A stretch of DNA of 51,221 bases from Purshia tridentata (taxonomy: Eukaryota; Streptophyta; Magnoliopsida; Rosales; Rosaceae), in assembly GCA_003254885.1 (NCBI GenBank), contig QANT01007900.1:1-51221 (forward strand), written 5' to 3'. Positions within the stretch are counted from its first letter, which is position 1. Each line of letters begins with the position of its first letter. A model generated the notes under the pieces. The model saw only the letters and a program-made list of their open reading frames with translations, was not told where the DNA came from and searched no databases. Shown piece after piece: positions 9,312 to 22,095 of this stretch. The translations under genes were made by a program, and so were the position numbers.

Positions 9312-11651
9312 ACATTTATTTGTTTAATAATGAAAATTTTAGTAAAAGCGTCATAATAATATTTTTTTATTTAATCACAAATAAATAAAATTTTGAGATT
9401 TGTTTTAATATCTCTTACATGAATAAAGAGTTGATTCATCTTTACAGGTTGAGGTAGAAAAATTATAATTTGGATACAATCACCCTTTCAACAAGTGCTT
9501 GATTTGGAAGGGTGTTGCAGTCTTCACAGCGTTTAATCTTTTTCGGTCAATTTTGATTGCGCTTAGTTTTTTCAAAATATTTTCAACCACCTTTTATGTG
9601 ATCTTTTAAGTTCTCATGGTTTCCAAACGAGCACCTTGGTCTCTCTTCTTTCTTTCTTTATTTATTTTTTAACTATAAAATTGAGCAATTTGGTATCCAA
9701 GCAGCTCGAGTTAGTCTGGGTAATGTTTTCAAGGAAAAATAAAATCAGATACAAGCCTGATCAAGGGGTTTCAGGGTTGCTGGCGCCAAGCTAATTCCAT
9801 TTAAACAAGATTGTATCTGCAAGTCCAGGTTTGGTTCATGTAACTCCAGCCAAAAGTTCTCTATGACTATGCATAAAGGATGTAGAACATATCAAGAAGA
9901 AATGAGGGGTTGATGCTTAACTTGCATCAAAAAGTTCATCCTCAACCTCATTATGATTAGGATTTCGTATTCCGACATCAAAACAATATAAATCATCATG
10001 GCACCTACTTCCTCGATGATTGTAGGGAAAAAAAAAAAAATACAATTCTTTGGAATTTCTTAGCTAACTAAGATGAGTAATGCCTCAAGCAAGTCTTACA
10101 AAGTCCACTGAAATCCATCAAAACTACGATCAATGCACCGCATCCCAACAGATAACAATCATCCATCTACAATACAAGAAAAAATAATAAATTTTCACGA
10201 AAACTATTTGAAGTTTTGCAACTATTTTGACCATAATTTGGAGTTAGGACAAAAACAATGTATAATGCGATACAAAAGCACAATTTCAGTCATTTGTTTC
10301 TAAGTCGATAATAATAAGGTTCACAACTATAACTTCATAAGCAAGGTAAACAGAAGCACAACATGACAAGTCTCCAAGCCAAAGTCTGAAGTCTGCTAAT
10401 GAGGAATCATCACAGCCCTAAACAAAGAAATAGCCAAAGTCAAGAAAAAAAAAAAGCTTAGGAAGGATATGGAAGCAGAAGGAGGCAGCACGAGGAAGAG
10501 TCAAATTAATCTTCTAGGATGGAAGTTGACGCACGATATCATTATACTTAAACAGATTTCAGCAAGTAGCATTTCCCAAATTATTCTACAAACATGAAGT
10601 GAAATTACTACACTGTCTGGACTTCTATGCAATTAACGGACATCCAACATTAAGAACAAATGTTTGCTGAGGAAGCAACTAAATTAGAAACATGAACACA
10701 GAAAATATTTCTTCCAGAGATGAAAATACAATGAATCCATCAGTTGAAAGTGAAACCAAAATGTACATAAGTGCAATCCTTGAACTAGTTAATGAGGAAA
10801 AACTATCATCATTGCCATTAGTCATCATCATCATCATCCAAAGTACAAACAGATTACTTTTTCTTTTCAACCAAAAAACCATTAGGAAGCACCCATATAT
10901 GAGTTTAGTTCCTTTCCACATCAAGAATTAGAAGAATTTTTTCAACATCTTTTCCGGCTATATAAACACAAAAGAATCATCTATAAACCTATTGAAAAGC
11001 AGTATTTCACCACCTTGTCTTAGAGCGAAGTACATAAAACTTTGCTTGAACCCTCTGATATTCATCATACATCATCATTGCAATCTGAGTGATACAACAA
11101 AGCAGAATTATTATTATTATTACTACTCTCCTTATATGATTATCCTGACATAAATAACAATGAAAAAAGAAAAGTGTAGTTCAGCTAGAATTTTCACGTT
11201 GGACAACACTTGCAGCATTTTCATACAATCTTTCATGGTCCAGATCTCAGAAAGCCATCAGAGATTTAATTAACCGTAAATGAAAGAAAATTTCACAGGT
11301 CACATTTATGAAGGAATACAAATGTTACACTTAAGTCAACAGTACCATTTTGCAATATAAATTACTCTGCCCAATGGTTGAAACAATAAATATAAAGTAG
11401 GCAGGACTGAAAAGACAACTATGTCCAATGAACGGAAGTCCAAGTAAATAACTGAAACAAGGGATAAAGAAAGAAATTCTTAAAATTTCAAAGTTATTAA
11501 ACATGGAGAGTTCATCCTCTCATATATCCACATTAACTTAAATTTGATGGTCTTCTCATCTAGTCTATTGAAGCGAACAGTTACCAATGAACACTTTCAA
11601 AAGTCGACAACAAAAACAAATCCAAGTGACTCCATATTAGGTGCTTGATCC

Positions 11652-13012
11652 TCATCTAGTCTTGTCTTGCCCTACAAAAGAAAAAGCATATGCATTCTTT
11701 CATTGTGCAAGACAGAAAGAGTCAGAGAGAAAGATGGGATCACCCAACGAAAAGAAGAAACTTTGGAAGAAAATAGGCAGAAAGATTGTCTCACTGATTT
11801 ATTGTCATGGCCACACTTCCATCCATCATCATCTAACATCACCCCCCTCAGAAAAAGAAAAAGAAAAAAAAAAATTTGAAGAATTTAAAGAAAAAAAATT
11901 AAGCCATCCAGAATGTAGGCAAATATTAAATTTTAGTTCATGTAAAGTTGCCCACTTTTTTATACACCTTATGCAAAAAATTGAAGTTGAAAAAATTAAG
12001 AGATAGACTCGAAGTAATGCTAAAGGACATGCATTCCTAATATTTCTAATTTAGGGAGGTCTCTCGTAGGAACTCAAACCCAAACTTAGCTTTTAGATCT
12101 TTATAGACGATGCCTAGCCACCGTGAAAGTGATCATCAGAGCCAATATTCTTCTAAACATAGAAAGTAAAATCATTCAGTTAATTATTCTATATACTAAA
12201 TATCATCTCCTTAACCATTCTCTTCAGGGCATAGATTTTTAAATTTAGCTTCTCCATATCACTGCATTCCGGAAAAAAGCCTAGATGGCAAGTAAAGGAT
12301 CACTAAAGGACCCTCGATTTCACTTTAGGGACAAACGAGCAAATACAACCACAATATTCAAGCTTCAGACCATAAACTAGCAATCAGTGACTATATAAAA
12401 ACAACGGAAGAATTCTCCTGTAATTCACAGCTTGCCTAGTGACTCCAAATTCTGATATAGCATGACTTGTAATGCACACATAGAGAACACAAGATTGAGC
12501 ATAAGCGAATCAGCCGATACCACAACACATAGACCAACTCAACAATTTCCAATTCCAATGCTACAAACAACGCATTTCAGCGAATACCATCATAAATTAC
12601 GAAGCTATAACTCAAAAGAAAAAGAGGGAATACCTTCAGGGGTCCAACCGTAAGAGCGGGCCGAGACGGAGAGCATCGAAGTGAGCAATGCAGAGGCTGT
12701 GGCCGTGTGGTACGGAAGCATCGTCTCCACACAGCAGCTCAACTCCACAGGCGACCTTCATAAGCTCAGAACGATGTATCACACATGTTAATGGAGACGA
12801 CAAGAATAAGTAATAATGAGATTCAGGGTTTGATGTAAAAAAATTTCCTTTCTTTACCTGAAAATGCGATGAGAGAGGGGGCTTTGGTCTTGTTTGAGGG
12901 TGCGAAATGGTGAGGAGGCTGGCTTGGGTCTGGCTGCGGAGCCGAGTCTCGAACCCACGGTGGTTCGGGCGGCGGTGGCGCGGAGTACGGACCTGGCGGC
13001 AAAAGAGGACAT
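11652..13012 (-). CDS. NFD6: NUCLEAR FUSION DEFECTIVE 6 (NFD6)-like mitochondrial small protein
   Basis: Three coding exons: 13012-12858, 12755-12634 and 11671-11652; 297 nt, 98 residues. The N-terminus ([18 protein letters not shown]...) is Arg/Ser/Ala-rich with almost no acidic residues, a mitochondrial presequence pattern. Exon 2 encodes the family core [18 protein letters not shown] followed by [17 protein letters not shown]. Exon 3 adds only the last residues (Gly, split by the intron, then QDKTR) before TGA. Intron 1 is 102 nt; intron 2 is 962 nt. In Arabidopsis, NFD6 is needed for fusion of the polar nuclei in the embryo sac, and the molecular role is unknown. Family members are often alternatively spliced at the 3' end. 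Reading through the second donor without splicing would give a different C-terminus. No homologue search was possible; the assignment is from the remembered family motif. Confidence 0.87.
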
Positions 13013-13738
13013 GGCTGATTATGGTTTTTGGGGTTTTAGGATTAGTGAGGACTCGGAGAAGGTTTTGCGACTTTGGAGTAGCGGTCTCGTGTATTTGTGT
13101 GTATATCTGCTCCTATGTATGAGCAACGTGGCATGTGATCCTTGGAGGTCATATTAACGGGTATTTCTAAAAATTTTAGATTTTATTTTTTTAATTTTCT
13201 AAAATAAATCTTAAATAATCTCTAAATTTAAAATTGCCAAGAATTGAAAAAAAATTAAATAAAGAGCTTAAAAAAAATGTATAATATGTTCTTGAAATTT
13301 AACCTTTAATTGAAAATAATAAATATTATTCTCACAACAAAAAAAAAAAAAATCAGACACCTTGGGTAAAGTAATTATATATGTATTGGTTTAAAAACAA
13401 CAATTTATTTGTGTGGTTTTTTCTTAAAAGAATTTAACCAAGCTGATCATGTGGAGACTTAGACACTGTTTGAAATTCGTTGAGGAATATGCTATCCCTG
13501 AGCTTTGGAGTAATATTAGTAATAGATTACAAGATAGTGAAATAAGAAATTCCAAACCAAGTGACCAAGCAATTTGGCAAAGGACTCAGAGGTACAATGT
13601 TCTCAATCTCAACATGTCAAATGGGATAAAATTTTCAGGATTTACAATGAGCAACTCGTTTCTCAATTCTTAGTACACAAATTGATACTATGTGTTGGAA
13701 GTTTTTATTTCCCTTGTATGGCAGTGCAGAAAATGTAG
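13013..13738. other. Intergenic spacer
   Basis: Upstream DNA of the NFD6-like gene and presumed 3' UTR of the next gene. A 74-codon plus-strand frame at 13449-13673 has no recognisable motif or hydrophobic pattern and is not called. A 12-nt A-run lies near 13340. Confidence 0.5.
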
Positions 13739-15676
13739 TTAGCTTTTGGCATCAAACATTGCCTTCTTAGACTTGTTCTTACTGCGGCTTATCTTTACCA
13801 GAGCACCAAGCAGCAGTGGTATGCAAATTCGTCGAGACATGTCTACTTGATGTCTTCTGGAGACATCAGAATGTGAGCCACCCCTAATGGAAATCCTGTC
13901 ATGTTCTTCTAAGCGAATTGAATTAGGGTAGTATAAGCGTCCTCTATCACCCGTTCTAAAACCAATTAACCGGCCTAGTGATGTGCTGTGGTCTTGGAAG
14001 AAGGATGCTGTGGACTGGTTGATTTGAGAATAGCAGCAGCACCACCACCACCAATACATCAGAATTGTATAAAAGGATGATGAGAGAGTGAGAATGGTTT
14101 TAGTCAGTTAATTTAATTACCTCAGTGTCAAGGTTGGAGGATGAAAAGGAGGTGAAACTAGTTGAGGGTACATGCAAAGAATGGTGTCCTACAGCACCAG
14201 CTGGTAAGCTCTCCACAACTCTTAGTCTCATAGTCATGATCTCAAGCCCAAGAGGCCATCCATTGGGCATTTCATGATCCTGGAATTGAAGCTACCAATT
14301 TAAACATCACCACATAATATTGTCAATCCATCAGTGTTTAGCTAATTAATCACATCTTTCTAGTATTTTGATAAACAAAAGTCATTAAGAAAGCAAAGCG
14401 AAATGGGAAAGTTTGTCTCAGAAGGTAGTAAACCAGAAAGCATGATTCTTATTCTCTGCTTTCTTTGAAAAACACTAGAAATAAACAAGAATATTGAAAA
14501 TAAATTGTTTTTTTTTTTTGGTTTAAAAATAACACAAGTTTTGCATAAAAATGGTAGGGAGAAAGTGGGAGAGACTGAATCATCAACATCTTAGCTCCAT
14601 GTTGGTGATTATTAAACACCATTTAATAAGTAGCTGATTCATAGGGTGTTGACTTCTAAACTAGTGACATTGTTTAGGTCTACCTGCAGCTCCACCAATT
14701 TATGATGAAACATTTACTACCTACCAGAAAAGTCTACTAGGAAAAATAATATTACAGTGTCCCTAATGATCCTAATAATACTACAAATAGACTATAAGAT
14801 TTGGTATGGACTACCCTACCTGCAGAAACGCTGATGCAAACAGAAGGAGTATAAAAATTACAAACAATCATCCTAGTCTTTCTATATCCTTTGTTTCTCT
14901 ACATAGTCATCCTAGACTAGGATATTTTATTATCCCAATCTTTCTATATCCTTTGTTTATCTACTGAGACAATACCAATGTTGACATTTTAATCAGTGTC
15001 CTGCTAAAACCTCTGTTTTGTGATAATTTTCAAGTAATTATATTGCAGATTCCAACTAGGGGAATTTTAACATCAACATAATATACAGAAGACTAGAATT
15101 TTAACTTCAGTTGCAAGTTGCAACTCACAAATTTGAGAGACGATTACTTTTTCCTAAAGAAAACAGAGTTCTAAAATTTTCTTCTTCTTCTTGATATTTA
15201 ACTGACCCAGATCAAAGGAGCCTTATTCTGAAAAAAAGGGTGATACTTGCATATCCAAAAGACTAGAAGTAATGAAATATGATTTACAAGCATGCATGTT
15301 CCAGTTGCACTTTCTTAAAAGAACAAACATCCAAGAAGTCCCCATTTTAGCCACAAAATAAGAAATTATTTACATGTTTAAATTTAGAAGAGGCAGTGAA
15401 AGTAGACAGCCTCTCACCAAGAACCCAATTCAACAGCAATAACTGTGAGCATGTGACCATAACCAGAGCCAGATGCAAACTATGTTTCAGTTCTCATCGA
15501 ACCTATTAACTCTATTCAAACACTGAAAACCAAATACCCATAAGAGGAAAATCAACAAAGTAAGAAGAAACTTAACCAGTTATTCAGAAAAACAATACAA
15601 AAACAAACACTAGAAGAAATCATAGAGAAACATGTAAGAGTTCCAATGTAAGGCTGAAAGTTACCTCCATGACCAT
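13739..15676 (-). CDS. Plant-specific uncharacterised protein (At3g17950-like)
   Basis: Three coding exons: 15676-15665 (only 12 nt, MVME), 14279-14121 and 14014-13739; 447 nt, 148 residues. All introns are phase 0 and GT-AG; intron 1 is 1,385 nt. Diagnostic motifs are NGWPLGLE at 10-17, a Ser-rich 'SFTSFSSSNLDTES' stretch ending in exon 3, TASFFQDHSTSLGRLIG at 59-75, and a basic C-terminus (KISRSKNKSKK). This order (WPLG near the start, Ser run, SFF-x-LG-LIG) matches the family annotated as 'uncharacterized protein At3g17950'. No signal peptide or membrane segment is obvious. The function is unknown. The weakest part is the tiny first exon, supported by an in-frame ATG and a good donor (GAG|GTAACT). 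Confidence 0.8.
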
Positions 15677-18600
15677 GGCTTCAACAGTCTGAGTAGAGAA
15701 GAAAGGAGAAGATTATCACAGGAAATCCACACACTAAGAAAACCTTATAGAGAAAACAATTGGGTCGTTTATATTCTTCCTTAAAAATGACTACAAGAGG
15801 GAGATTAAATGAGACTGGGTCCCACCCTCGATGTTCAGTCCAGCTATAACTGGAAATTTACACAACCTTTATCTTAATTAGCATTTGATAGTTACCAGGG
15901 TCCAGACATACGTCAAACCATTAATTAATTCATCACCATATTTCAAATCTCAGTCTGATCAATACATAATCACAACATTTTGATACTTTTAGTGTGTTCT
16001 TGGTGCAGCTAGCCGTGCAAGAATTGAAGTTGAATATTCAGAACCATGTGGGAGCCAAGTGGTTAGGTGGGCATCATTTAGACATGAGAACCATATATTT
16101 ATTAGGAAACATGATGGGGTTGAAGCTGTTGAGCAATCTCTGCTACCTTTTCAAAACGGATGGGGTTGTTTGTTGCACTACTTATTTTTCCTGCTTATCC
16201 TTAAGTTCGAAACTACGGTATTGACCTTGACATGTTAACCTTAAATTGAGATTAATTGCAGTGTAAGTATGACAACATTAATCAGATAATTGTCATGATC
16301 AAGATAGTATATCAGATTTATGCACAAAACTAATTAAAATGAAACAAACCATGTGACACTACTAATTTTGTATTAATACTCATTTGCAAATTTCAAGTGG
16401 TATAATGCCCACTAAAGAACAGTGTTGCTCTCATACAGTATTGTACAATTTTAAAGAGTGCAATGACATTTCCAAGAACTTTCTAACAGGTTGCTTTATT
16501 TTAGACTAATCATGCATGGTATGGGACCAAGGTCGTACTTAAATGGAGTTATATATGAAGCTGTAAAGCCTGTGATGGCTCAAACATATGTTTTCTGTTT
16601 AAGAGTACATAGTCGGTTCGGTCGTTACCAAATAGCTAGGTATGTCATTGACTTCATGTGCATATTGCAGCTTGGCACGCCGAAAAGTCACTGGAATTGC
16701 ATTGATGGCAGGTGAAAAATGCAAAGTAAAGGAGGCAGCTGTAATCGGACATGCCTGCAGTGACTCCAAGTTTAAGGGCCTTTAACTACTACAAGTACTG
16801 GCCACCAATTGCATTACTAAAATTGGAGTTTGGGGTTGCATGTGACTTTAAATGGATCCACTTTTGGGTTGCTAAACTCATTCACTGCATTACCCCTTTT
16901 GCTATATGTGTCATTGATTTCATGTCCTTGAATCAGTTGAAACTTTGATCAATCACGCAAGAGCAAGAAAAGCTAAGGTTTGGTCACTTAACCATCACAA
17001 TTAAATTGATCATATTAGTAGGAGTAAAATTTCTCTATATATTACAACAAAATTTTTGTATATTTCTCTCAACACATGATAAGAGAGTTAGAAAATGAGA
17101 GATTCTTTTTAAGAAGACTTTCCATCTATATTTTTTAAGTTTACATTTTAAAGACTAAAATCTTATGGGTTCAAAAATAACACATGCATGTCAGATCATT
17201 TTGTATCCATATTATAACATAAAAATGTGTTGCTTTTGAACCCAGTAGTTGATATGCATGTACACCAAGAACTCACGGCACAGAAATTAGAAAGAGAGAG
17301 GCATATATATATATATATGGATGGGGTTTAATTTGGTACTTGAGACGTGGCCACATCTGATACGCTGAGAGAGGAAAGAAAATCGTAGCTTTGGGAGATG
17401 AAGGTGGAGGGGAAAGTGATCAGTCATAAGGAATGAATAGCTGGGTAGGTCAGATAGGGACCCAAAACCAAAAGGATCGGGACCAATTTCCTAAAATTGG
17501 CAAACACAGTTGCACACAAAAAGTATTGTTTTGGTCACTAGCAAACCCAAAAGCCCCGCCAAGTCCCAAGTGCCGACACAAATGAGTTCGGATCTTCTAC
17601 TTATCATTTTAATGTTAATCGATTTCGGATCTTTTACTGATTTTTTTGTGTCGATCGATTAAGGATCTGTTTATAAAAATATGTAAACGGCAAACACGCC
17701 CTTGTATTAATTTTTTTTTATTACAAAAAAGAAAAGAAAATTTAAACCCGAATATATTGAGAAAGTTTTTATTATCAAACGACAAGAATAACCCAATTTA
17801 CAACACGCCCTTTACTTTCAATCACATTGCAAAATTGACCCTTTAGTACCTTTACCAATAACGAAAATGCTAGCCATATTTCCCACTTCTTGTCAAATTG
17901 TTATAGTGGGCCACATAATCGACTAGCCCACTCTTCTTGAATGTTCGGTATTCTTTGGGCTTGAGCATTCAGAAGATAGGTCCATCTTTCTAGGTGTTGT
18001 GTCTTAGAGTTGTACTACGACAAGCTATGGGCTTATATTTCGGTGGATCTCTGAAGCAATCGGACTCTACTTTCAAATCCCAAGTATACCAACGTTGCAA
18101 TGTTAACCCAATACCCGACTCAAATTCAAGACGGGTAGTCTCTATTTGGGATCAACGAAAAGGATTCAGCAAGAAATTAATTAGTTATTTGCCCATATAT
18201 AAAAAATAATAATAATAATAATTAGTTTTTGTAAATTTGAGGCTTGCTTAGTAGCCAACCAACCAAGCCAAGCCACCCTCAGATCAGCAACCAAGGTTGT
18301 CGTCTCATTGCATAGCAGACCATTGAAGGGTTCATACTTCATATTTTACTGCTTGAGCAAGCATTCAGGGTTTTGTGTAAGTATATTTTTATTTTACAGC
18401 AAGATGGTAGATAATAAGTTGAGGATAGAGACAGTGAGACACTATGATGAAGCTGAAAATTTAATGCTGTGGGGGTACCATTTGTGGGTGGGGGTGATTA
18501 TGAGTCCTATACATGCTTCTTCCAAATTATTCCTTCCTCCACCACCATCATCATGAGTGCTACAACAATTATAGACTATAAATTGGGTCGTATAGTAGTA

Positions 18601-19152
18601 CCCAATTGGCTGAAATGGGGCTCCTTATCCATAAAGACCCGTACCTAAATTCCAAAGTAGCTTTTGCTGCTAGAGAACCCCTGTTACCCCTATCTGGTCC
18701 CAATTGATTGGCGGTAGTTTATAATTGAGAACAATATTTCCCTAAGTTCCTAGTCGGAGGAGCACCCTCTCATAGATGTATTTTTAGTCTTTTCATTCAA
18801 TTTATTGATAAGTTAAGAGAATGTAAATAAAAATAAATAAAAAAAGGGAAATTTTTGGTGGGTTTTAAAGCTCTTTGATTCCTAGCTAGCTTTTCCCTTT
18901 CTGCAATAGGTGAAGCTTTAAGTGGTTAGTTTATAATATAAATGCTTATTATTATTATACCTGTATTGGGTAGGTGGATGTGTGAAAGATGGATAGAAGA
19001 TACAGACTTACTTCAACTTTTCTTTTTGACATATTCTTTGAATTTTGAAAGCAACCCAGAGTCTACCATGTTTTTACCACATGGTTTTAGATCTACCATA
19101 TATAGTTGTCAAAGGGCTTAGGTGAACGTAGGTGATGACCATGTCATTAGCC

Positions 19153-19167
19153 AGGTGATGATCACCT
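19153..19167. repeat. 15-bp perfect palindrome with extra AGGTGA copies
   Basis: AGGTGAT-g-ATCACCT is a perfect inverted repeat. Two further AGGTGA copies precede it at 19120 and 19130. It could be a fragment of a dispersed repeat or a paired transcription-factor site. No gene start is near. Confidence 0.6.
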
Positions 19168-19416
19168 ACTACTGGCCTCGTCAAGATTTTGTCCTACACA
19201 AAGTAGTTCTTATTCTTTAATTTTTCTTTTGCTAAAAAAATTGTGGTGTTGAATCAGCCATTCAGCCTTACCCATTTGATATTGGGCTGAAAAAAGAATG
19301 GTACTAATATCGAAAGTTGAGTAACATGGTTGAAATTAGCATCTGCATACTTAGAAAAAGTACATAAATTAAGTTCATCCTCTTGATTGTCAATTAAGCA
19401 GTTAGGTGTCTACTAT

Positions 19417-19494
19417 CCTTTAGACACTTTGTTGAAATGACTACTTTGTTCCTTTAGACACCTTGTTGAAATGACTACTTTGTTCCTTTAGACC
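19417..19494. repeat. 34-bp tandem repeat, two full copies plus a partial one
   Basis: The unit runs from 'cctttagacacc' to 'actactttgtt'. Copies start at 19417 and 19451 with one mismatch, and a partial third starts at 19485. Intergenic, no coding content. Confidence 0.85.
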
Positions 19495-19888
19495 TTGGCT
19501 TGAGAAACTGTTAGTGGCCTTCTTAAAGTATGCAAATCAGCCACAAAGGACGGTAATACTGAAGTATGACTCTCATACATACTTCCCCATAATTAGTTAT
19601 ATAGATGATTTTTTGTAGTAATATATAAAAACCAAAAAACTTAGCAAATTAAAATGCTCTTGTATGAGGAAGCAAGCATGAACACTAGGCATTTATGCAA
19701 ACACATAGACAAGAACAAGATACATAATTAAAAATACATTAGAGAAACACTTGATAAAATTCTATGTTTAATTATGTTTTCCGACGTAATTATCATGACA
19801 TATATATCATCAAACAGCAAATTAAGTGGTGGTGGTAGCCAAAACGTACAAATATCATCTTTTCCACTGAAATGTAGACCAAGAAAGC

Positions 19889-20701
19889 TCATGGCACAAA
19901 CTGATCTTCACTCTCTTGGAAATCCTCTTCATTCTGGTATCCTTCCATGGAGTTATTAGACTCATAAGTGTTGTGGTTCACATTGTTGTTGCCAAAGTAA
20001 CCCCTGTTGTTGTACCAGTTTCTTGAATCAACCACCCTGGAGTTTTCATACTGGTTTGGATTGTAGTTCTTCTCGCTGTGAATGTCGTAGAAGTACTTTC
20101 CATTCTCTAAAAACCTTGTGTCGCTCATGCCGTGCCTCTCATCAGCATTATTGTACCTGTTGGTGGCACCATTGTAGTAGTTGTTGCTGTTTTGGCTGAC
20201 TGGGGTGGTGTAGCTTCTCTGTGTCAGCCTTGTGCCACTGATGCCATTTTGACTAGTCTCGTAGTTGTTCTCATTGTTGTAGTAGTTGTTTCTGTTGGGG
20301 TTATAGTGCGTGTTGTATTTGTTGGGGTAGTTATAGGTGTGCTCCTTTTCGGACTCTGTTTCATATGGAAGGTTGTTGTTGGTGGTGAACTGTGCACCAT
20401 ATTTTGGAGTGGTGGTGTAGGGTACACCATTGGTGGTGGTGGTGGTAGTGGGAGGAAACTGGCCAGACTCATGGCCATAGAGACCATATCCATTTTGGGT
20501 CTCTGGAATGAAGGTTGGCTCTGGCTCTTGCTTGTTCACAGTGCTCTCTTTGTTGGGGAGCTCTGTCTCTTTCACATTGTTGGTATCGGCCTTGACATGG
20601 GTCACTTTGCTAAAGAACTGGCTGTCTCTAGCTTGAGCTTGTTGAGAGAAGAGGACAGAAACCAGGAAGAGAAAAGAGAACAATTTTGCAGCAGAAGCCA
20701 T
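19889..20701 (-). CDS. Protein E6-like (secreted, Asn/Tyr-rich cell-wall-associated protein)
   Basis: Single exon, 270 residues from the ATG at 20701; upstream in-frame codons are non-ATG. A signal peptide covers residues 1 to about 24 (hydrophobic LFSFLFLVSVLF, cleavage near QAQA|RD). The mature part has two signature motifs of the cotton fibre E6 family: FIPETQNGYGLYGHESG at 64-80 and GMSDTRFLENGKYFYD from 191. Between and after them are Asn/Tyr-rich repeats (NNYYN, NRYNN) and a short acidic C-terminus. A TATATAAA box on the gene strand at 20790-20783 fits a short 5' UTR. Family knowledge: E6 transcripts are abundant in elongating cotton fibres and other expanding tissues; the biochemical role is unknown. 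The long antisense frame over this gene is a by-product of its biased codons. Confidence 0.94.
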   Translation of the reverse strand: MASAAKLFSFLFLVSVLFSQQAQARDSQFFSKVTHVKADTNNVKETELPNKESTVNKQEPEPTFIPETQNGYGLYGHESGQFPPTTTTTTNGVPYTTTPKYGAQFTTNNNLPYETESEKEHTYNYPNKYNTHYNPNRNNYYNNENNYETSQNGISGTRLTQRSYTTPVSQNSNNYYNGATNRYNNADERHGMSDTRFLENGKYFYDIHSEKNYNPNQYENSRVVDSRNWYNNRGYFGNNNVNHNTYESNNSMEGYQNEEDFQESEDQFVP

Positions 20702-20782
20702 AGATGGCAAGTGAAAGATGGTGATACTAGCTCTAGACTGGAGTGTATAATAGTAGTGGGGAGAGTTAGCGGTATTCCAATC

Positions 20783-20790
20783 TTTATATA
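20783..20790 (-). promoter_or_regulatory. TATA box of the E6-like gene
   Basis: TATATAAA on the minus strand, 82-89 bp upstream of the start codon. This places transcription initiation near 20755 and gives a leader of about 55 nt. Confidence 0.65.
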
Positions 20791-22095
20791 GAGGACCTTT
20801 TTCACTTTCTCACCCAATATTTCCACTCATTAGGTGCAAATGGGCCAGAAGGATTGGTGATTATTGTGGTCCCCTTTGGGATATAGAACTTCAACAATGA
20901 GCACTTTGTGCCTGTTTCTAGTTAATTACTTTTCATTACACATTAATTTTTTCCCTTAGGTGCACTTCATGCAAACATTTAGCTTAATCATGAATTTTCG
21001 TTTCTTCTAAGCAAGCCAAAATTATACCCTCAAATTGAATGAGGAATGTGAACTTTAATTGTGGGTGTTCATGATGTTCCCTAAAGTTAAGGGATGTATA
21101 TGAGGGCTATAGTCACAAAGATAACGTGAAAATTATATGGTGCAAAGCTGGGATGATCAGGACAATGACATCATTGACACAGCCGTGTAATTATGCGTGG
21201 ATTGTGGAGTGGGTGGGGCATGCAGATAATATCATATCATATAGTGCAAACAGCATGTGCTCTCTGTGCTTGGTCTAATATGAGAAGCATCTAAACTTTA
21301 CTACAAAACAAGACTAAAGACTAAAGAGTATTGTGGTTCAGCTCATTTACTGCTGTCCCTGCAATGTAACCCACTCTTTTAATAGCTTCTGCTTCTGTTA
21401 GTTGGACTTTTTAAGTTGTATAACTAAAAGTTGAAGTTAAATATCCAGTATTATTATATCTGGTGCAACCATTCTTTGCTAGTAGATGAATACTTCATAA
21501 CAATCTCATTTAGTAGATGGGCTACAATTAGTGACCAGAGTACTAATATTTCTGTGCAAACTATTATCCCAACTACTGGGAGGTCTACTAAATTATTAAA
21601 ATTTAACCAGAAAAAAGAGGAGAGTAAAGAAAATATGGAAGGTTGTGGTAACTCTTTCATTTTCGAATGGTTCTTTTCTTATTTATTCATTTAAATTTGG
21701 CCACATAAAGTAGCTAAATTACCTACTTCTGTTCCCACTAAATTTAAATTAACTACTTGACTGTGCTATAGCCTATAGGTCAAGAAAGGAAAGACAGAAA
21801 CAAAATGTCTCACTTAATTACAAAACACTTGTAATGTAAAAGAAAGAGAGGAAAGGTCAGAGAAGCTTCCATGCCTGTAAATGTGCCACTAGCTTCTGTC
21901 CTCCCACCAGAATCCCAAGCACTATTTCTAGTGGTATCATAAAAGCCAAAATAAAGAAAGAACATGCATACTATCATGAAGGTGATTTTGTAAAGCAAAA
22001 GCCTACTACCTTCCAATGGATTGGTCTTAAAGCAGTAAAATAAAACCTTTAAAAAAGCAGTCTGAGTGGTGAAAAATCTTACATAGATATGTCTT

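Larger units (their letters stand above)
8353..11651. other. Di19 upstream region and gene-poor spacer before NFD6
   Basis: Contains the Di19 leader with its 45-bp duplication, microsatellites (AT/AAAT 8709-8734, GTAT 8862-8880, CT 9002-9021), the 39-bp direct-repeat structure at 9126-9311 and an ATC repeat near 10826. From 9312 to 11651 I see only AT-rich DNA. The part just below 11651 is the presumed 3' UTR of the NFD6-like gene, which may extend or be spliced further down. Confidence 0.5.
15677..19888. other. 4.2-kb gene-poor region
   Basis: The part next to 15676 is the promoter and leader of the At3g17950-like gene. I found no coding frame with a recognisable motif, and no tRNA or familiar plant microRNA sequence. 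Local repeats: a ~62-bp imperfect duplication containing 'tctttctatatcctttgttt' lies just upstream, in the previous gene's intron (14877 and 14939); a 34-bp tandem repeat at 19417-19494; and an AGGTGAT-centred palindrome at 19153-19167. Confidence 0.5.

Noticed and set aside
13449..13673. 74-codon plus-strand frame starting MWRLRHCLKF
   Set aside because: No similarity recognised, no promoter elements, surrounded by AT-rich spacer; likely chance or a fossil.
20132..20791. 219-codon plus-strand frame opposite the E6-like gene
   Set aside because: It is antisense to the Asn/Tyr/Thr-rich coding sequence, whose codon bias suppresses stops; Val/Leu/Gly-rich with no domain.
21810..22016. 68-codon minus-strand frame with a hydrophobic start resembling a signal peptide
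   Set aside because: The apparent start codon is TTG; there is no suitable ATG, promoter or splice structure to support it.
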